This document shows, one piece after another, positions 16,841 through 26,424 of a stretch of 64,000 nucleotides of DNA. The translations under genes and the position numbers were made by a program. The DNA is taken from contig NZ_CP012201.1 of the NCBI RefSeq assembly GCF_001191005.1, forward strand, positions 4,464,001 to 4,528,000, in the 5' to 3' direction. Positions within the stretch are counted from its first letter, which is position 1. Every line of letters begins with the position of its first letter. Under the pieces are notes generated by a model that had not been told where the DNA came from, searched no databases, and was given only the letters and a program-made list of their open reading frames with translations. The DNA is from Massilia sp. NR 4-1. GTDB taxonomy: Bacteria > Pseudomonadota > Gammaproteobacteria > Burkholderiales > Burkholderiaceae_D.

Positions 16841-17203
16841 TTAGGCGTAGGCTTCGGCCAGGGTCATCACGCGCGGCGCGATGGCGATGCCGATGTCGCC
16901 GAACAGCTTGGTGATGGCGGCCATATTCGCTTCGCATTCCTCGGCTTTCCAGCCCTTGAACAGGTCGGTGCCGTCTTTCTGGAAGTGCAGGTCGAGCACC
17001 TTGCCGCGGTCTTTATGCACATAGCCGGAGCTGTGGGTGTTCTGGAAGCCGAGGGCGGCCAGCGCCTCCAGCACCGCGGTGGGCGGATTGTCCGGATCGG
17101 TTGCCATGTAGACACCGTAGGTCTTGCCAGGCGGCTTGGCGGCAATATCGACTTCGTAAATGCCCGGCGCCTTGGTCACGGTCGTGGATTTCAAAAATAA
17201 CAT
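16841..17203 (-). CDS. uncharacterised 120-aa protein
   Basis: 120 aa from ATG 17203, with AGGGGATAG as RBS. It is soluble, with no signal or membrane segment. Recognisable stretches are GIYEVDIAAKPPGKTYGVYMATDPDNPP and a helix-rich C-terminal half. I do not recognise a family. Codon use and GC match the neighbours. The 287 bp upstream (17204-17490) hold no gene I can support. Confidence 0.65.
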   Translation of the reverse strand: MLFLKSTTVTKAPGIYEVDIAAKPPGKTYGVYMATDPDNPPTAVLEALAALGFQNTHSSGYVHKDRGKVLDLHFQKDGTDLFKGWKAEECEANMAAITKLFGDIGIAIAPRVMTLAEAYA

Positions 17204-17490
17204 GGCTATCCCCTGTTCGGCGCCGGATCGCAGCGCCGATGATGAATTCTTAGACACACGATCGCAGAGCGACCGCAAGTAACCTAGCTTATTGCTTCCC
17301 AGCCATTTTGTCGATGCAAACGACGATTTTTTTGCTCTACCACAACGCTTTTCGCCGTAGAGACAAGCCCGCCTGCTACTGAAATATACTTTCGCATCAA
17401 TAATTTGCAAGCCGGTCTCGGTGGCGTGCGCAACAAAATGTGCGGCAACATTGTCCAGGGCGAAACACTGCGCGCCATCCTCCGGCACGC

Positions 17491-18309
17491 TCAGCCCTGG
17501 AGCTTGCGCGCCGCCAGCGCCACGGTGGGCGCGACCAGGGCTTGGTACAGCTCGCCGGTGGCGCCATCCCAGGCCGCCACCGCCTGCTGCTGGCGCGCGA
17601 CGGTGGCGAAGTCGCCGCGCGCGATCGGGCCGCTGAGGGCGGGCGCGGCGCCCATGCGGAACACATTGTCCAGGGTCTCGCTGGCCAAGGGACGCGCCAG
17701 CTCGCGCGCCACGGCTTCCGGAATGCCGGCCGCCTGGTAGGCGCGCAGGGCAGCGTCCAGCACCGTCACCAGGTAGTTGCTGGCGAAGACCGCCGCCGCG
17801 TGGTACACGGTCTTGGCGGCGACATCGATGGCGACCGGGCGGCCGCCGATGGCTTGCAGCACGGGATCGAGCACGGCCAGCGCGCGCGCATCGCCCTCCA
17901 CGCCGCAAAAGGTGCCGGTGAAATTAGCCGCCACGGCGGCCGGATCGGCAAAGCTGCGGATCGGGTGGACGCTGGCAGTGTAAGCGCCCGCTTCGCTGGC
18001 AGCCTGCAGCCGGTCGGACGCCAGCGCGCCGCTGCAATGGAAGACCACGGTGCCGGCCAGCGGCACGGCCGCCGCCAGCGCCGCGCAGGCGGGCAGGATC
18101 TGGTCGTCGCTGACGGCCAGCAGGTACACATCGGCCGGGCGCAGCTGGGCATAGTCCTGCAGGGCGCGGCCGGCGCCGATGAAGTCCGCGGCCTGCAGCG
18201 CCGACTGCGGCGAACGCGTGAGCACATCCAGCACGCCGAACTGCCCGGCCAGCAGGCGGCCCAGAGCGCGGCCCACATGGCCGGCGCCGATGATGGACAG
18301 CGTCGGCAT
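17491..18309 (-). CDS. Rossmann-like and DUF2520 domain protein
   Basis: 272 aa. The N-terminus LSIIGAGHVGRALGRLL is a Rossmann GxGxxG dinucleotide-binding motif. The C-terminal half has the DUF2520 pattern SVHPIRSFADP, CGVEGDARAL and YHAAAVFASNYLVTVLD, like 6-phosphogluconate-dehydrogenase-type reductases. It is probably an NAD(P)-dependent oxidoreductase of unknown substrate. The start overlaps the DUF924 stop by one base (TGATG), so the two are translationally coupled. Confidence 0.88.
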   Translation of the reverse strand: MPTLSIIGAGHVGRALGRLLAGQFGVLDVLTRSPQSALQAADFIGAGRALQDYAQLRPADVYLLAVSDDQILPACAALAAAVPLAGTVVFHCSGALASDRLQAASEAGAYTASVHPIRSFADPAAVAANFTGTFCGVEGDARALAVLDPVLQAIGGRPVAIDVAAKTVYHAAAVFASNYLVTVLDAALRAYQAAGIPEAVARELARPLASETLDNVFRMGAAPALSGPIARGDFATVARQQQAVAAWDGATGELYQALVAPTVALAARKLQG

Positions 18310-18893
18310 CAGAAGCTGGAACCGGGCTGGCGCAGGAATTCCTGCTCTTCCGGCGTGGAGGTGCGGCCGAGAATGGCGTTGCGATGCGGGAAACGGCCGA
18401 AGCGGCGGATCACGTCAAAATGCCGCTTGGCGTAGTCGAGCGGCACTTCAAAGCCCGGCACGGCGGCGCTCAGCATATCGAACAGGTCGACCGAGCGCAT
18501 TTGTAGCGAGATGTTTTCCGCATGCTCGAACGGCAGATAGGCGAAGAAGCGCTGCACCGGCGGCAAGGTCTGGTTGGCGCCGGAATCGTCCAGGCGCTTG
18601 GCCGCTTCCAGCGCCAGCGCATCGCCGGCAAAGGCCTTGGGCGTGCCGCGATAGGCGTTGCGCGTCATCTGGTCCAGCACGATGATGCGCGCCAGCGTGC
18701 CTTGCGTGCCCTCGTCATCCCACTGGCGCAAGCCGCCGCTGATGGCTTCCTCGATCAGGGCGCCGAAGTGCAGGCGGATGCCGGCGTCGAAGACCGGGTC
18801 CTGGGCAAACCATTCCTGGCGCTGCGCATTGTGGCCTTTGACGCCGATCGGCAGGAACCAGAAATCCAGTATGTCTTGCGAAGTGATGATCAC
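18309..18893 (-). CDS. DUF924 family protein
   Basis: 194 aa from a GTG at 18893, with AAGGAGA six bases upstream. DUF924 features are ILDFWFLP at the start, WFAQDPVFDAGIR, IIVLDQMTRNAYRGTP and FFAYLPFEHAE. The fold is all-helical and TPR-like, and the function is unknown. It lies 11 bp after the MgtC-type gene and is coupled to DUF2520, forming a short minus-strand operon. Confidence 0.9.
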   Translation of the reverse strand: MIITSQDILDFWFLPIGVKGHNAQRQEWFAQDPVFDAGIRLHFGALIEEAISGGLRQWDDEGTQGTLARIIVLDQMTRNAYRGTPKAFAGDALALEAAKRLDDSGANQTLPPVQRFFAYLPFEHAENISLQMRSVDLFDMLSAAVPGFEVPLDYAKRHFDVIRRFGRFPHRNAILGRTSTPEEQEFLRQPGSSF

Positions 18894-18904
18894 ACTCGTC
18901 TCCT

Positions 18905-19648
18905 TCAGTTGCGGGCGTGGGTCAGCTGGAAGCCGTCGATGCCCTCGAAATGCGCCAGCTCGGCCGCCAGCTGCGACAGCGGCGAGCCGCTGCGCTTGCT
19001 CAGGGCCAGCGCCACGAAGCGCCACTCCTGCATGCCGCGCTCCAGGCCAATGGTCAGCGAACCGCCGGCGATTTCATAGCCGCGTTCCAGCGCCACCTTG
19101 CGCAAGGCATCTTCGCGCGGCTCGAAACCGACCTTGAAGCGCATGGAAATCGCAATCGCGTGGCGCGAAGGCAGCCAGGCCTCCAGCTTGGACAGGAAAA
19201 TCATCGACATCGCGCACAGGAAGGCCAGTCCCATGGCCGAGGCGTAAAACCCCACGCCCACCAGCACGCCGATCACCGAGGAGGCCCAGATCGAGGCGGC
19301 CGTCGTAAGGCCGCTGATATTGAAACCTTCGCGCATGATGACGCCCGCGCCGAGGAAGCCGATGCCGGTGACGATGCCCTGGATGACGCGGGTGGGATCG
19401 ACGCCCAGCATCTCGGTCATATGGCCGCCGAACCAGTGGGCCGGATAGCCGCCGATCACGGTCAAGGCGGCCGACGCCATGCACACCAGACCATAGGTGC
19501 GCATGCCGGCCGCCCGGCCATGATAGGAACGCTCATAACCGACCAGCAGGCCAAGCAGCAGCGCGCCGAGCAAATTCAACAGAATCACGCCATTGGTCGC
19601 CAGTTCTCCGGTGGACCAGTAGGCGCGCAAAAATTCAATGGAGGGCAT
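18905..19648 (-). CDS. MgtC/SapB family inner-membrane protein
   Basis: 247 aa. Five or so N-terminal membrane helices hold the family hallmarks LLLGLLVGYERSYHGRAAGMRTYGLV and GIGFLGAGVIMREG. A soluble C-terminal domain of about 90 residues follows. MgtC proteins modulate membrane potential or ATP synthase in low Mg2+ or inside hosts; the substrate is not established. It is first or second in the minus-strand run 19648-17491. Confidence 0.9.
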   Translation of the reverse strand: MPSIEFLRAYWSTGELATNGVILLNLLGALLLGLLVGYERSYHGRAAGMRTYGLVCMASAALTVIGGYPAHWFGGHMTEMLGVDPTRVIQGIVTGIGFLGAGVIMREGFNISGLTTAASIWASSVIGVLVGVGFYASAMGLAFLCAMSMIFLSKLEAWLPSRHAIAISMRFKVGFEPREDALRKVALERGYEIAGGSLTIGLERGMQEWRFVALALSKRSGSPLSQLAAELAHFEGIDGFQLTHARN

Positions 19649-19666
19649 ATTCGCCTCTTCTCCTGG

Positions 19667-19930
19667 TTAGTCGGCTTTCTTCCTGCCGAGCTGTTTTTCA
19701 AACTCGACATCGAGCTTGCTGACGCGCTTGGGTTTCTGCGGTCCCTGGGCGTTGAGGAAGGCGACGAAATCGTCGAGTTCCATCGGCTCGCACAGCGGCG
19801 GCTTGCCGGCGCCCTCGCTCAGGAAGAAATGGCCGTTGCCGGTGCGCGTCATCGAATAGGCGGCATTGCCGCTGCGTTCTTTGAGCCGCGCCAGCGCATT
19901 GGCGGCCCTGGTGGAACGGGCGCCGCTCAT
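19667..19930 (-). CDS. uncharacterised 87-aa basic protein
   Basis: 87 aa from ATG 19930, which overlaps the stop of the aminopeptidase gene (ATGA). The coupling is the main support for it being real. The C-terminal half is rich in Lys and Arg (KPKRVSKLDVEFEKQLGRKKAD); the N-terminal half contains YSMTRTGNGHFFLSEGAG. No family is recognised. It is likely cytoplasmic. Confidence 0.65.
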   Translation of the reverse strand: MSGARSTRAANALARLKERSGNAAYSMTRTGNGHFFLSEGAGKPPLCEPMELDDFVAFLNAQGPQKPKRVSKLDVEFEKQLGRKKAD

Positions 19931-21741
19931 ATGGCCGCCGTCCGTTCTTCCAGCCAGGCCAGCGCCGCGCCGCCCACATGGGGGCTGAGGCGGGCGCGCA
20001 CGGTGGCGTGGTAATCGTTCAGCCATTGCAGCTCGTCGGCGCGCAGCAGGGCTTTGTCGACGCAGCGCGTGTCGATCGGGCACAGGGTCAGCGTCTCGAA
20101 CGCGAGGAAGGGGCCGAAGCCATGGTCGCCCGCCAGGCGGTTGAGCACCAGGTTTTCGATGCGAATGCCCCATTTGCCGGGGCGGTAGATGCCCGGCTCG
20201 ATCGAGGTGATCATGCCCGGCTCCATGGCGGTATGCGCTTCCGGCATGGCGGACGGCGAAATCGATTGCGGACCTTCATGCACATTCATGAAATAGCCCA
20301 CGCCGTGGCCGGTGCCATGGCCGAAGTCGACGCCCTCGGCCCAGATCGGGGCACGCGCGATGGCGTCCAGCATGGGCGACTTGGTGCCGCGCGGGAAACG
20401 CGTCACGGACAGGGCCATCATGCCTTTCAGGACCAGGGTGAAGTCGCGCTTGTGCTCGGCCGTGATCTGGCCGACCGCGATCACGCGCGTGATGTCGGTG
20501 GTGCCGCCCACGTACTGGCCGCCGGAATCGATCAGCAGCAAACCATCGCCTTCGATGACGGCGCTGCCTTCCACCGGCGCGCGGTAATGCATGATGGCGC
20601 CGTTCGCCTTGAAGCCGGCAATGGTGCCGAAGCTGGGGCTGACGAAGCCGGGACGGCGCGAACGCGCGGCTGTGATGCGGGTGCCGATTTCATACTCGGT
20701 CAATGGGACGCGCCGGGGATCGGCCAGGGTCTGTTCCAGTTCGCTGAAGAATTCGCACAGCGCGGCGCCGTCCTGCTCCATGGTGTCGCGCACATGGAAG
20801 GCTTCGGCCTCGGTCTTTTTCGACTTGGCGAAGGTGGTCGGGTTGATCGCTTCCACCACGTTCACCGAGGCCGGCACGGCCTGGCGCGTGCCGCTGGTGA
20901 TGCGGCGCGGGTCGAGCAGCAGGGTGCTGCCCGGCGGCAGCGCGGCCAGCGCGGCATGGGCGGCGGCATATGGCGCCAGCAGCACCTTGTCCTGCGCCAG
21001 GGTGGCGACCAGTTCGGGCGGCACCTTGCCGTCGGCCACAAACAGCGTGGCCTGGTCGTCGCCGATCAGGGCGTGCGACAGGAAGATCGGGTTGTAATTG
21101 ACGTCCGAACCGCGCAGATTGAACAAATAGGCGATATCGTCCAGGGTCGAGATGATGTGGTGCTGCGCACCCAGGCGCGCCATCTCGGCGCGCAACTCGG
21201 CCAGTTTAGCGGCGCGCGGCGTGACGGCATACGGCGGCAAATGTTCATACACGGGCGCATCGGGCAGGGCGGGACGGTCCTGCCACACCTCGTCCAACAG
21301 ATCGAGGTCGGTGCGCAGGTCCACGCCCTTCGCCTGCAGCGCCTGTTGCAGCAGGCGGGCGATGGACAGGCCCAGCACCGCGCCATCCACGGCCACGGTC
21401 TGGCCGCGCTGCAGCGTGCCAGCCAACCAGTCCACATACTGCACGCTGGCGCCCGAGGAAATCTTCATCAGTTGCACACCGGTGCCGGCCAGCTCGGATT
21501 CGGCCTGGGTCCAGTAGCGGCCATCGGTCCAGACCCCGGCGAAATCGGCGGTGATGATGAAGGTGCCGACCGAACCGGTGAAGTTCGACAGCCATTCGCG
21601 GCCCTGCCAGCGCGGCGGCAGGTACTCGGACAAATGCGGATCGGCGGACGGCACCATCAGGGCATCGATACGGTGCGCGCGCATCGCCTGGCGCAGCGCG
21701 GCAAGCCGGCTGGCGATCGTGGAATTTTCTGGGTTTTGCAT
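19927..21741 (-). CDS. Xaa-Pro aminopeptidase, M24 family
   Basis: 604 aa from ATG 21741; alternative starts lie at 21786 and 21816. Two creatinase-like N-terminal domains (SADPHLSEYLPPRWQGREWLSNFTGS) precede an M24 pita-bread domain. The metal ligands are visible in LLIDSGGQY, GGTTDITRV, GHGTGHGVG, SIEPGIY and IRIENLV. The size and domain plan match long cytoplasmic aminopeptidase P enzymes that release N-terminal residues before proline. It is followed by the coupled 87-aa gene. Confidence 0.93.
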   Translation of the reverse strand: MQNPENSTIASRLAALRQAMRAHRIDALMVPSADPHLSEYLPPRWQGREWLSNFTGSVGTFIITADFAGVWTDGRYWTQAESELAGTGVQLMKISSGASVQYVDWLAGTLQRGQTVAVDGAVLGLSIARLLQQALQAKGVDLRTDLDLLDEVWQDRPALPDAPVYEHLPPYAVTPRAAKLAELRAEMARLGAQHHIISTLDDIAYLFNLRGSDVNYNPIFLSHALIGDDQATLFVADGKVPPELVATLAQDKVLLAPYAAAHAALAALPPGSTLLLDPRRITSGTRQAVPASVNVVEAINPTTFAKSKKTEAEAFHVRDTMEQDGAALCEFFSELEQTLADPRRVPLTEYEIGTRITAARSRRPGFVSPSFGTIAGFKANGAIMHYRAPVEGSAVIEGDGLLLIDSGGQYVGGTTDITRVIAVGQITAEHKRDFTLVLKGMMALSVTRFPRGTKSPMLDAIARAPIWAEGVDFGHGTGHGVGYFMNVHEGPQSISPSAMPEAHTAMEPGMITSIEPGIYRPGKWGIRIENLVLNRLAGDHGFGPFLAFETLTLCPIDTRCVDKALLRADELQWLNDYHATVRARLSPHVGGAALAWLEERTAAI

Positions 21742-21897
21742 GAGCTTCGTCGAATTCTTATCAGGCGCGCCACTGCGGCGCGGCATGGCTCTATGATACA
21801 GCGATCTTTCCAGCACCGGGGCGCAGGGTCCGGCGGTTCATTTCATGCTGCGATGCCACGAACATTCATTGTCCAGCTGAGCGGAAAATCGTGGAAC

Positions 21898-22584
21898 TTA
21901 CGCTTCAAAACGGCGCAGGCCGTCGAGGTCGAGGATGCGGATGCCGCCGTAGTCGACCCTGAGCAGGCCTTGCCGTTCCAGCAGCTGCAAGGCCTGGTTG
22001 GCGCGCTGGCGCGAGGCGCCGGACAGCAGGCCGACTTCTTCCTGCGAGATCTGCAGCAGCGGCTCGCTGCCGGGATACAGATGGGAATGGAAGAGCGAGG
22101 CGAGGCAGCGCGCCACGCGGGTGTCGGGGTCGAGCAGGCGCTCGCTTTCGACCAGGCCGATGAACTGGCCCAGGCGTTCGTTGAGCTGCATCAGCAGGAA
22201 GCGCGTGAACGGCAGGCTGGTTTCCAGCAGCCACTGGAAAGTCTCGGCCGGCATGCGCGCGATGCGGCTGTCGCGCAGGGCCATGGCGTCGTACTTGCGG
22301 CGCTCGTCCTTGAGCAGCGAGCCTTCGCCGAACCAGCCGCCGGGCGGCACGCCGGTGAAAGTCACGCTTTTGCCGGACGGCGAAAAATTATTCATCTTGA
22401 CCATGCCGCTCAGGATGCCCACCCAGTTATCCACCACCTCGCCCTTGTGGCAAACGTAGCCGCCTTTCGGCACAAACACTTCAAAAGTGGTCGCCTCCAC
22501 GCGCGCCATCTGCTCGGGCGTCAGGGTCTTGGCCCAGATTGCCGCGTGCAGCGCTTCCTTCAGGGTCGGTTGTTTAGTATCCAT
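21898..22584 (-). CDS. Crp/Fnr family transcriptional regulator
   Basis: 228 aa. The N-terminal half is a cyclic-nucleotide-binding-type beta-roll (GEVVDNWVGILSGMVKM and PPGGWFGEGSLL). The C-terminal half is a winged helix (ISQEEVGLLSGASRQRANQALQLLERQGLL). There is no FNR Cys cluster, so it is not an obvious Fe-S oxygen sensor. It is divergent from the long CoA-ligase/transport operon, with 142 bp between, and is the natural candidate regulator of that operon. Confidence 0.92.
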   Translation of the reverse strand: MDTKQPTLKEALHAAIWAKTLTPEQMARVEATTFEVFVPKGGYVCHKGEVVDNWVGILSGMVKMNNFSPSGKSVTFTGVPPGGWFGEGSLLKDERRKYDAMALRDSRIARMPAETFQWLLETSLPFTRFLLMQLNERLGQFIGLVESERLLDPDTRVARCLASLFHSHLYPGSEPLLQISQEEVGLLSGASRQRANQALQLLERQGLLRVDYGGIRILDLDGLRRFEA

Positions 22585-22614
22585 TGTTGCGACGCACCAT
22601 CAAAAGTCCGGGAA

Positions 22615-22632
22615 TTGTCTCCGAAAAGACAA
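22615..22632. promoter_or_regulatory. candidate operator, TTGTCT-N6-AGACAA
   Basis: TTGTCT (22615-22620) and AGACAA (22627-22632) are perfect inverted arms. They lie 31-48 bp before the Crp/Fnr start and about 95 bp before the acyl-CoA synthetase start, so a bound dimer could control both directions. It may be the site of the adjacent regulator. Confidence 0.5.
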
Positions 22633-22726
22633 CATGCTCCAAAAACGCACGTTAATATCATCACACAATAAAAGTGCTGGTCCAGACCATTATAAGCGCC
22701 CCCACGAAGGGGCTAAGGAGACACTG

Positions 22727-24673
22727 GTGCAGACTGAATTACACACGTTCCCGCGCCGCCTGCTTCAGCACGGGAAGGACCGCCCGCTCAAACCGGCGTT
22801 CCGCGAGAAGTACCTGGGCATCTGGCAGACCTGGAATTGGGCGCAGGTGAACGAGGAAGTGCGCGCCCTGGCCTGCGGCCTGGCCGCGCAGGGCTTCCAG
22901 CGCGGCATGAACCTGGCGATCATCGGCGACAACCGTCCGCGCCTGTACTGGGCCATGCTGGCGGCACAGTGCCTGGGCGGCGTGCCGGTTCCGCTGTATC
23001 AGGACGCGCCGGCCGCCGACATGGCTTTCGTGCTGGAGAACGCGGAAATCCGCTACGCCGTGGTGGAAGACCAGGAGCAGGTCGACAAGTTGCTGGAACT
23101 AAAAGCGAGCTGCCCGGACATCGCCCACATCGCGTATGAGGACGAACGCGGCATGCGCAACTACACGCAGCCGGAGCTGACCTCCTTCGCCGCCCTGCAG
23201 GAGCTGGGCCGCGCTTACGACAAGGCCAATCCCGGCTTCTACGAAGCGGCCATCGCCGCCGGCCAGGAATTCGACAACGCCATCATCCTCTACACCTCGG
23301 GCACCACCGGCAAGCCGAAAGGCGTGTGCCAGACCCATTCCGCCCTGATCGCGGCCGCCACCGGCGGCATCGGCTTCGATAATCTGAAAGACAGCGAAGA
23401 CATCCTCTCCTACCTGCCCATGGCCTGGGTCGGCGACTGCCTGTTCTCGCTGGCGCAGGCCATGGTGGCCGGCTTCACCGTTAACTGCCCGGAATCGAGC
23501 GACACGGTGATGACCGATATGCGCGAGATCGGCCCGACTTACTACTTCGCGCCGCCGCGCATCTTCGAAAACATGCTGACCCAGGTGATGATACGCATGG
23601 AAGACGCGGGCACGCTGAAACGCAAGATGTTCCAGCACTATATGGACGTGGCGCGCCGCTGCGGCGCCGACATCCTGGACGGCAAGGAGGTGCCGCTGTC
23701 CGACCGCATCGCCTACACCCTGGGCGACCTGCTGGTGTATGGCCCGCTGAAAAACGTGCTGGGCCTGTCGCGCGTGCGCGTGGCTTACACGGCGGGCGCC
23801 GCCATCGGCCCCGACCTGTTCCGCTTCTACCGCTCGATCGGCATTAACCTGAAACAGTTCTACGGTTCGACCGAAACCTGCGCCTATATCTGCCTGCAGC
23901 CGGACGGCAAGATCAAGTTCGACAGCGTGGGCCTGCCCGCGCCCGGCGTGGAAGTGAAGCTGGCCGCCAACGGCGAGGTGCTGGTGAAATCGCCAACGCT
24001 GATGGACTGCTACTACAAGCGTCCCGACGCCACCAGCGAAGCGATCGATGAGCAAGGCTATTTCCACACCGGCGATGCCGGCCTGTTCGACAGCGAAGGC
24101 CATCTGAAAATCATCGACCGCGCCGCCGACGTGGGCAAGCTGAATGGCGGCGCCATGTTCGCGCCCAACTATATCGAGAACAAGCTGAAGTTCTTCCCCT
24201 TCATCAAGGAGGCTGTGGCTTTCGGCAACCAGCGCGAGCAGGTCACGGCCTTCATCAATATCGATATGGAGGCGGTGGGCAACTGGGCCGAACGGCGCAA
24301 TATCGCCTACTCGGGCTACACCGACCTGGCGGCCCATGCCCAGACCTATGAGCTGATCAGGGAATGCATCGAAAAGGTCAACGCCGACCTGGCCAGCGAG
24401 GCGCTGATGGGCGACACCCAGGTGCACCGCTTCCTCGTGCTGCACAAGGAGCTGGACCCGGACGACGATGAGCTGACCCGCACCCGCAAGGTGCGCCGCA
24501 AATTCGTCGCCGAAAAATACGCGGTGCTGATCGATGCACTCTACAGCGGCAAGGCCGTGCAGCATATCGAAACCCAGGTGAAATTCGAGGATGGCCGCAG
24601 CGGCATGATCGCCGCCGACCTGCAAATCCAGGACAGCAAAACCTTCCCCGTCATCGGGAAGGCCGCAGCATGA
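22727..24673 (+). CDS. AMP-forming acyl-CoA synthetase (long-chain type)
   Basis: 648 aa from a GTG at 22727, with AAGGAGA upstream; the frame is open further 5' but has no RBS. The P-loop YTSGTTGKPKGVC, FYGSTETCAY, YFHTGDAGLF and the C-terminal adenylation hinge (DRAADVGKLNGG) place it in the ANL family, near FadD-type ligases. It would convert a carboxylic acid to its CoA thioester using ATP. It is the first gene of an operon with a complete Liv-type importer, so the imported compound is the likely substrate. The chemical identity is not readable from sequence. Confidence 0.9.
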   Translation: MQTELHTFPRRLLQHGKDRPLKPAFREKYLGIWQTWNWAQVNEEVRALACGLAAQGFQRGMNLAIIGDNRPRLYWAMLAAQCLGGVPVPLYQDAPAADMAFVLENAEIRYAVVEDQEQVDKLLELKASCPDIAHIAYEDERGMRNYTQPELTSFAALQELGRAYDKANPGFYEAAIAAGQEFDNAIILYTSGTTGKPKGVCQTHSALIAAATGGIGFDNLKDSEDILSYLPMAWVGDCLFSLAQAMVAGFTVNCPESSDTVMTDMREIGPTYYFAPPRIFENMLTQVMIRMEDAGTLKRKMFQHYMDVARRCGADILDGKEVPLSDRIAYTLGDLLVYGPLKNVLGLSRVRVAYTAGAAIGPDLFRFYRSIGINLKQFYGSTETCAYICLQPDGKIKFDSVGLPAPGVEVKLAANGEVLVKSPTLMDCYYKRPDATSEAIDEQGYFHTGDAGLFDSEGHLKIIDRAADVGKLNGGAMFAPNYIENKLKFFPFIKEAVAFGNQREQVTAFINIDMEAVGNWAERRNIAYSGYTDLAAHAQTYELIRECIEKVNADLASEALMGDTQVHRFLVLHKELDPDDDELTRTRKVRRKFVAEKYAVLIDALYSGKAVQHIETQVKFEDGRSGMIAADLQIQDSKTFPVIGKAAA

Positions 24674-25500
24674 TCGAGGAACCCACCATGATAATGAATG
24701 AACCCGACATGCACTTCGGCTCGGCACGCAAGACCGGCCCGGTGATACTCGATCTGCAGAATATCTCGCTGTCCTTCGGCGGCGTGAAGGCGCTGACCAA
24801 TATCTCCTTCGACGTGCGCCAGCATGAAATCCGCGCCATCATCGGCCCCAACGGCGCGGGCAAAAGCTCGATGCTGAATGTGATCAACGGCGTGTACCGC
24901 CCGCAGCAGGGCGAGATCATCTATCGCGGCCAGCACCGCAAAAATATGGATTGCTACCAGGCCGCCAAATCCGGCATCGCGCGCACCTTCCAGAACATCG
25001 CCCTGTTCAAGGGCATGACGGTGCTGGACAACATCATGACCGGCCGTAACCTGAAGATGAAGTCCAATTTCCTGTTGCAAGCCCTGTACTGGGGGCCGGC
25101 GCGGCGCGAGGAAATCGAGCACCGCAAAAAGGCCGAGGCCATCATCGACTTCCTGGAAATCCAGCATATCCGCAAAACGCCGGTGGGCCGCCTGCCCTAC
25201 GGCCTGCAAAAACGCGTGGAGCTGGGCCGTGCCCTGGCGGCCGAACCGGAAATCCTGCTGCTGGACGAACCGATGGCCGGCATGAACGTGGAAGAAAAAC
25301 AGGATATGTGCCGCTTCATCCTCGACGTGAACGACCAGTTCGGCACCACCATCGTGCTGATCGAGCACGATATGGGCGTGGTGATGGATATCTCGGATCG
25401 GGTGGTGGTGCTCGACTACGGCAAGAAGATTGGCGACGGCACGCCGGACGAGGTGCGCGGCAATCAGGATGTGATCAACGCCTATCTCGGCAGCCACTAG
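24670..25500 (+). CDS. ABC transporter ATP-binding protein, LivG type
   Basis: 276 aa. It starts inside the previous stop codon (ATGA). Walker A GPNGAGKSS, Q-loop ARTFQNIALF, signature LPYGLQKRVELGRAL and Walker B EILLLDEPMAGMN are present. The signature is the LivG variant. It powers the LivH/LivM-type permease encoded downstream. In-frame ATGs at 24688 and 24694 are alternative starts. Confidence 0.93.
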   Translation: MIEEPTMIMNEPDMHFGSARKTGPVILDLQNISLSFGGVKALTNISFDVRQHEIRAIIGPNGAGKSSMLNVINGVYRPQQGEIIYRGQHRKNMDCYQAAKSGIARTFQNIALFKGMTVLDNIMTGRNLKMKSNFLLQALYWGPARREEIEHRKKAEAIIDFLEIQHIRKTPVGRLPYGLQKRVELGRALAAEPEILLLDEPMAGMNVEEKQDMCRFILDVNDQFGTTIVLIEHDMGVVMDISDRVVVLDYGKKIGDGTPDEVRGNQDVINAYLGSH

Positions 25501-25509
25501 GAGCAAGTA

Positions 25510-26412
25510 ATGAATATCAGTTTCTTCTTCGAGGTGCTGATCGGCGGCCTGCTGTCCGGCGTGATGTACGCGCTGGTGGCGATCGGCTTTGTGCTGATCT
25601 ACAAGGCATCCGGCGTGTTCAATTTCGCCCAGGGCGCCATGGTCTTCTTCGCCGCGCTGACCTGCGTCGGCATCATGGATAAATTCGGCCTCTCGCTGTG
25701 GCTGGCGATTCCGGCCACCATGGTCGCCATGATTATCCTGGGGCTGGCCATCGAGCGCGTGGTGCTACGGCCCCTGGTGAACCAGCCCGAGATCGCGCTC
25801 TTCATGGCCACCATCGGCCTGGCTTTCTTCATCGAAGGCCTGGCCCAACTGCTGTGGGGTTCGCAGGTGCACAAGCTGGATCTGCCGATCGAGGATGTGC
25901 CGCTGCAATACCTGCTGGATAACTTCAACATCATCGTGTCGCAATTCGACGTGATCGCCGCCGCCATCTGCGGCGTGATGGTGGTCGTGCTGGCCCTGCT
26001 GTTCGCCAAGACCAAGGTGGGACGCGCCCTGCGCGCCGTGGCCGACGACCACCAGGCTGCGCTGGCCGTGGGCATTCCGCTGCAGCGCATCTGGGCCGTG
26101 CTGTGGGCCGTGGCCGGACTGGTGGCCATGGTGGCGGGCCTGCTGTGGGGCGCGCGCAATGGCGTGCAGTTCGCGCTGACCTTCATCGCGCTGAAGGCGC
26201 TGCCGGTGCTGATCCTGGGCGGCTTCACTTCGGTGCCGGGCGCGATTGTCGGTGGCCTGATTATCGGCGCTTCGGAAAAACTGGCCGAGGTGTATATCGG
26301 CCCGCTGGTGGGCGGCGGCATCGAAGGCTGGTTCCCTTATGTGCTGGCCCTGCTGTTCCTGCTGGTCCGGCCCGAAGGCCTGTTCGGCGAAAAAATCATC
26401 CGCAGGATTTGA
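25510..26412 (+). CDS. branched-chain amino acid-type ABC permease, LivH family
   Basis: 300 aa, about eight membrane helices. Family marks are GGLLSGVMYALVAIGFVLIYKASGVFNFAQG, GRALRAVADDHQAALAVGI and GGFTSVPGAIVGGLIIG. It forms half of the inner-membrane pore of the importer. GGAGCAAGTA precedes its ATG, nine bases after the livG-type stop. Confidence 0.95.
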   Translation: MNISFFFEVLIGGLLSGVMYALVAIGFVLIYKASGVFNFAQGAMVFFAALTCVGIMDKFGLSLWLAIPATMVAMIILGLAIERVVLRPLVNQPEIALFMATIGLAFFIEGLAQLLWGSQVHKLDLPIEDVPLQYLLDNFNIIVSQFDVIAAAICGVMVVVLALLFAKTKVGRALRAVADDHQAALAVGIPLQRIWAVLWAVAGLVAMVAGLLWGARNGVQFALTFIALKALPVLILGGFTSVPGAIVGGLIIGASEKLAEVYIGPLVGGGIEGWFPYVLALLFLLVRPEGLFGEKIIRRI

Positions 26413-26424
26413 GAGGATCGCACC

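Noticed and set aside
17204..17490. Small ORFs in the 287-bp gap
   Set aside because: The 64-aa minus frame (17284-17478) runs into the DUF2520 neighbour's downstream region without RBS or family likeness; nothing else is supported.
19978..22671. 897-residue open frame opposite the aminopeptidase and Crp/Fnr genes
   Set aside because: It spans two well-supported minus-strand genes in antisense and has no recognisable domain.
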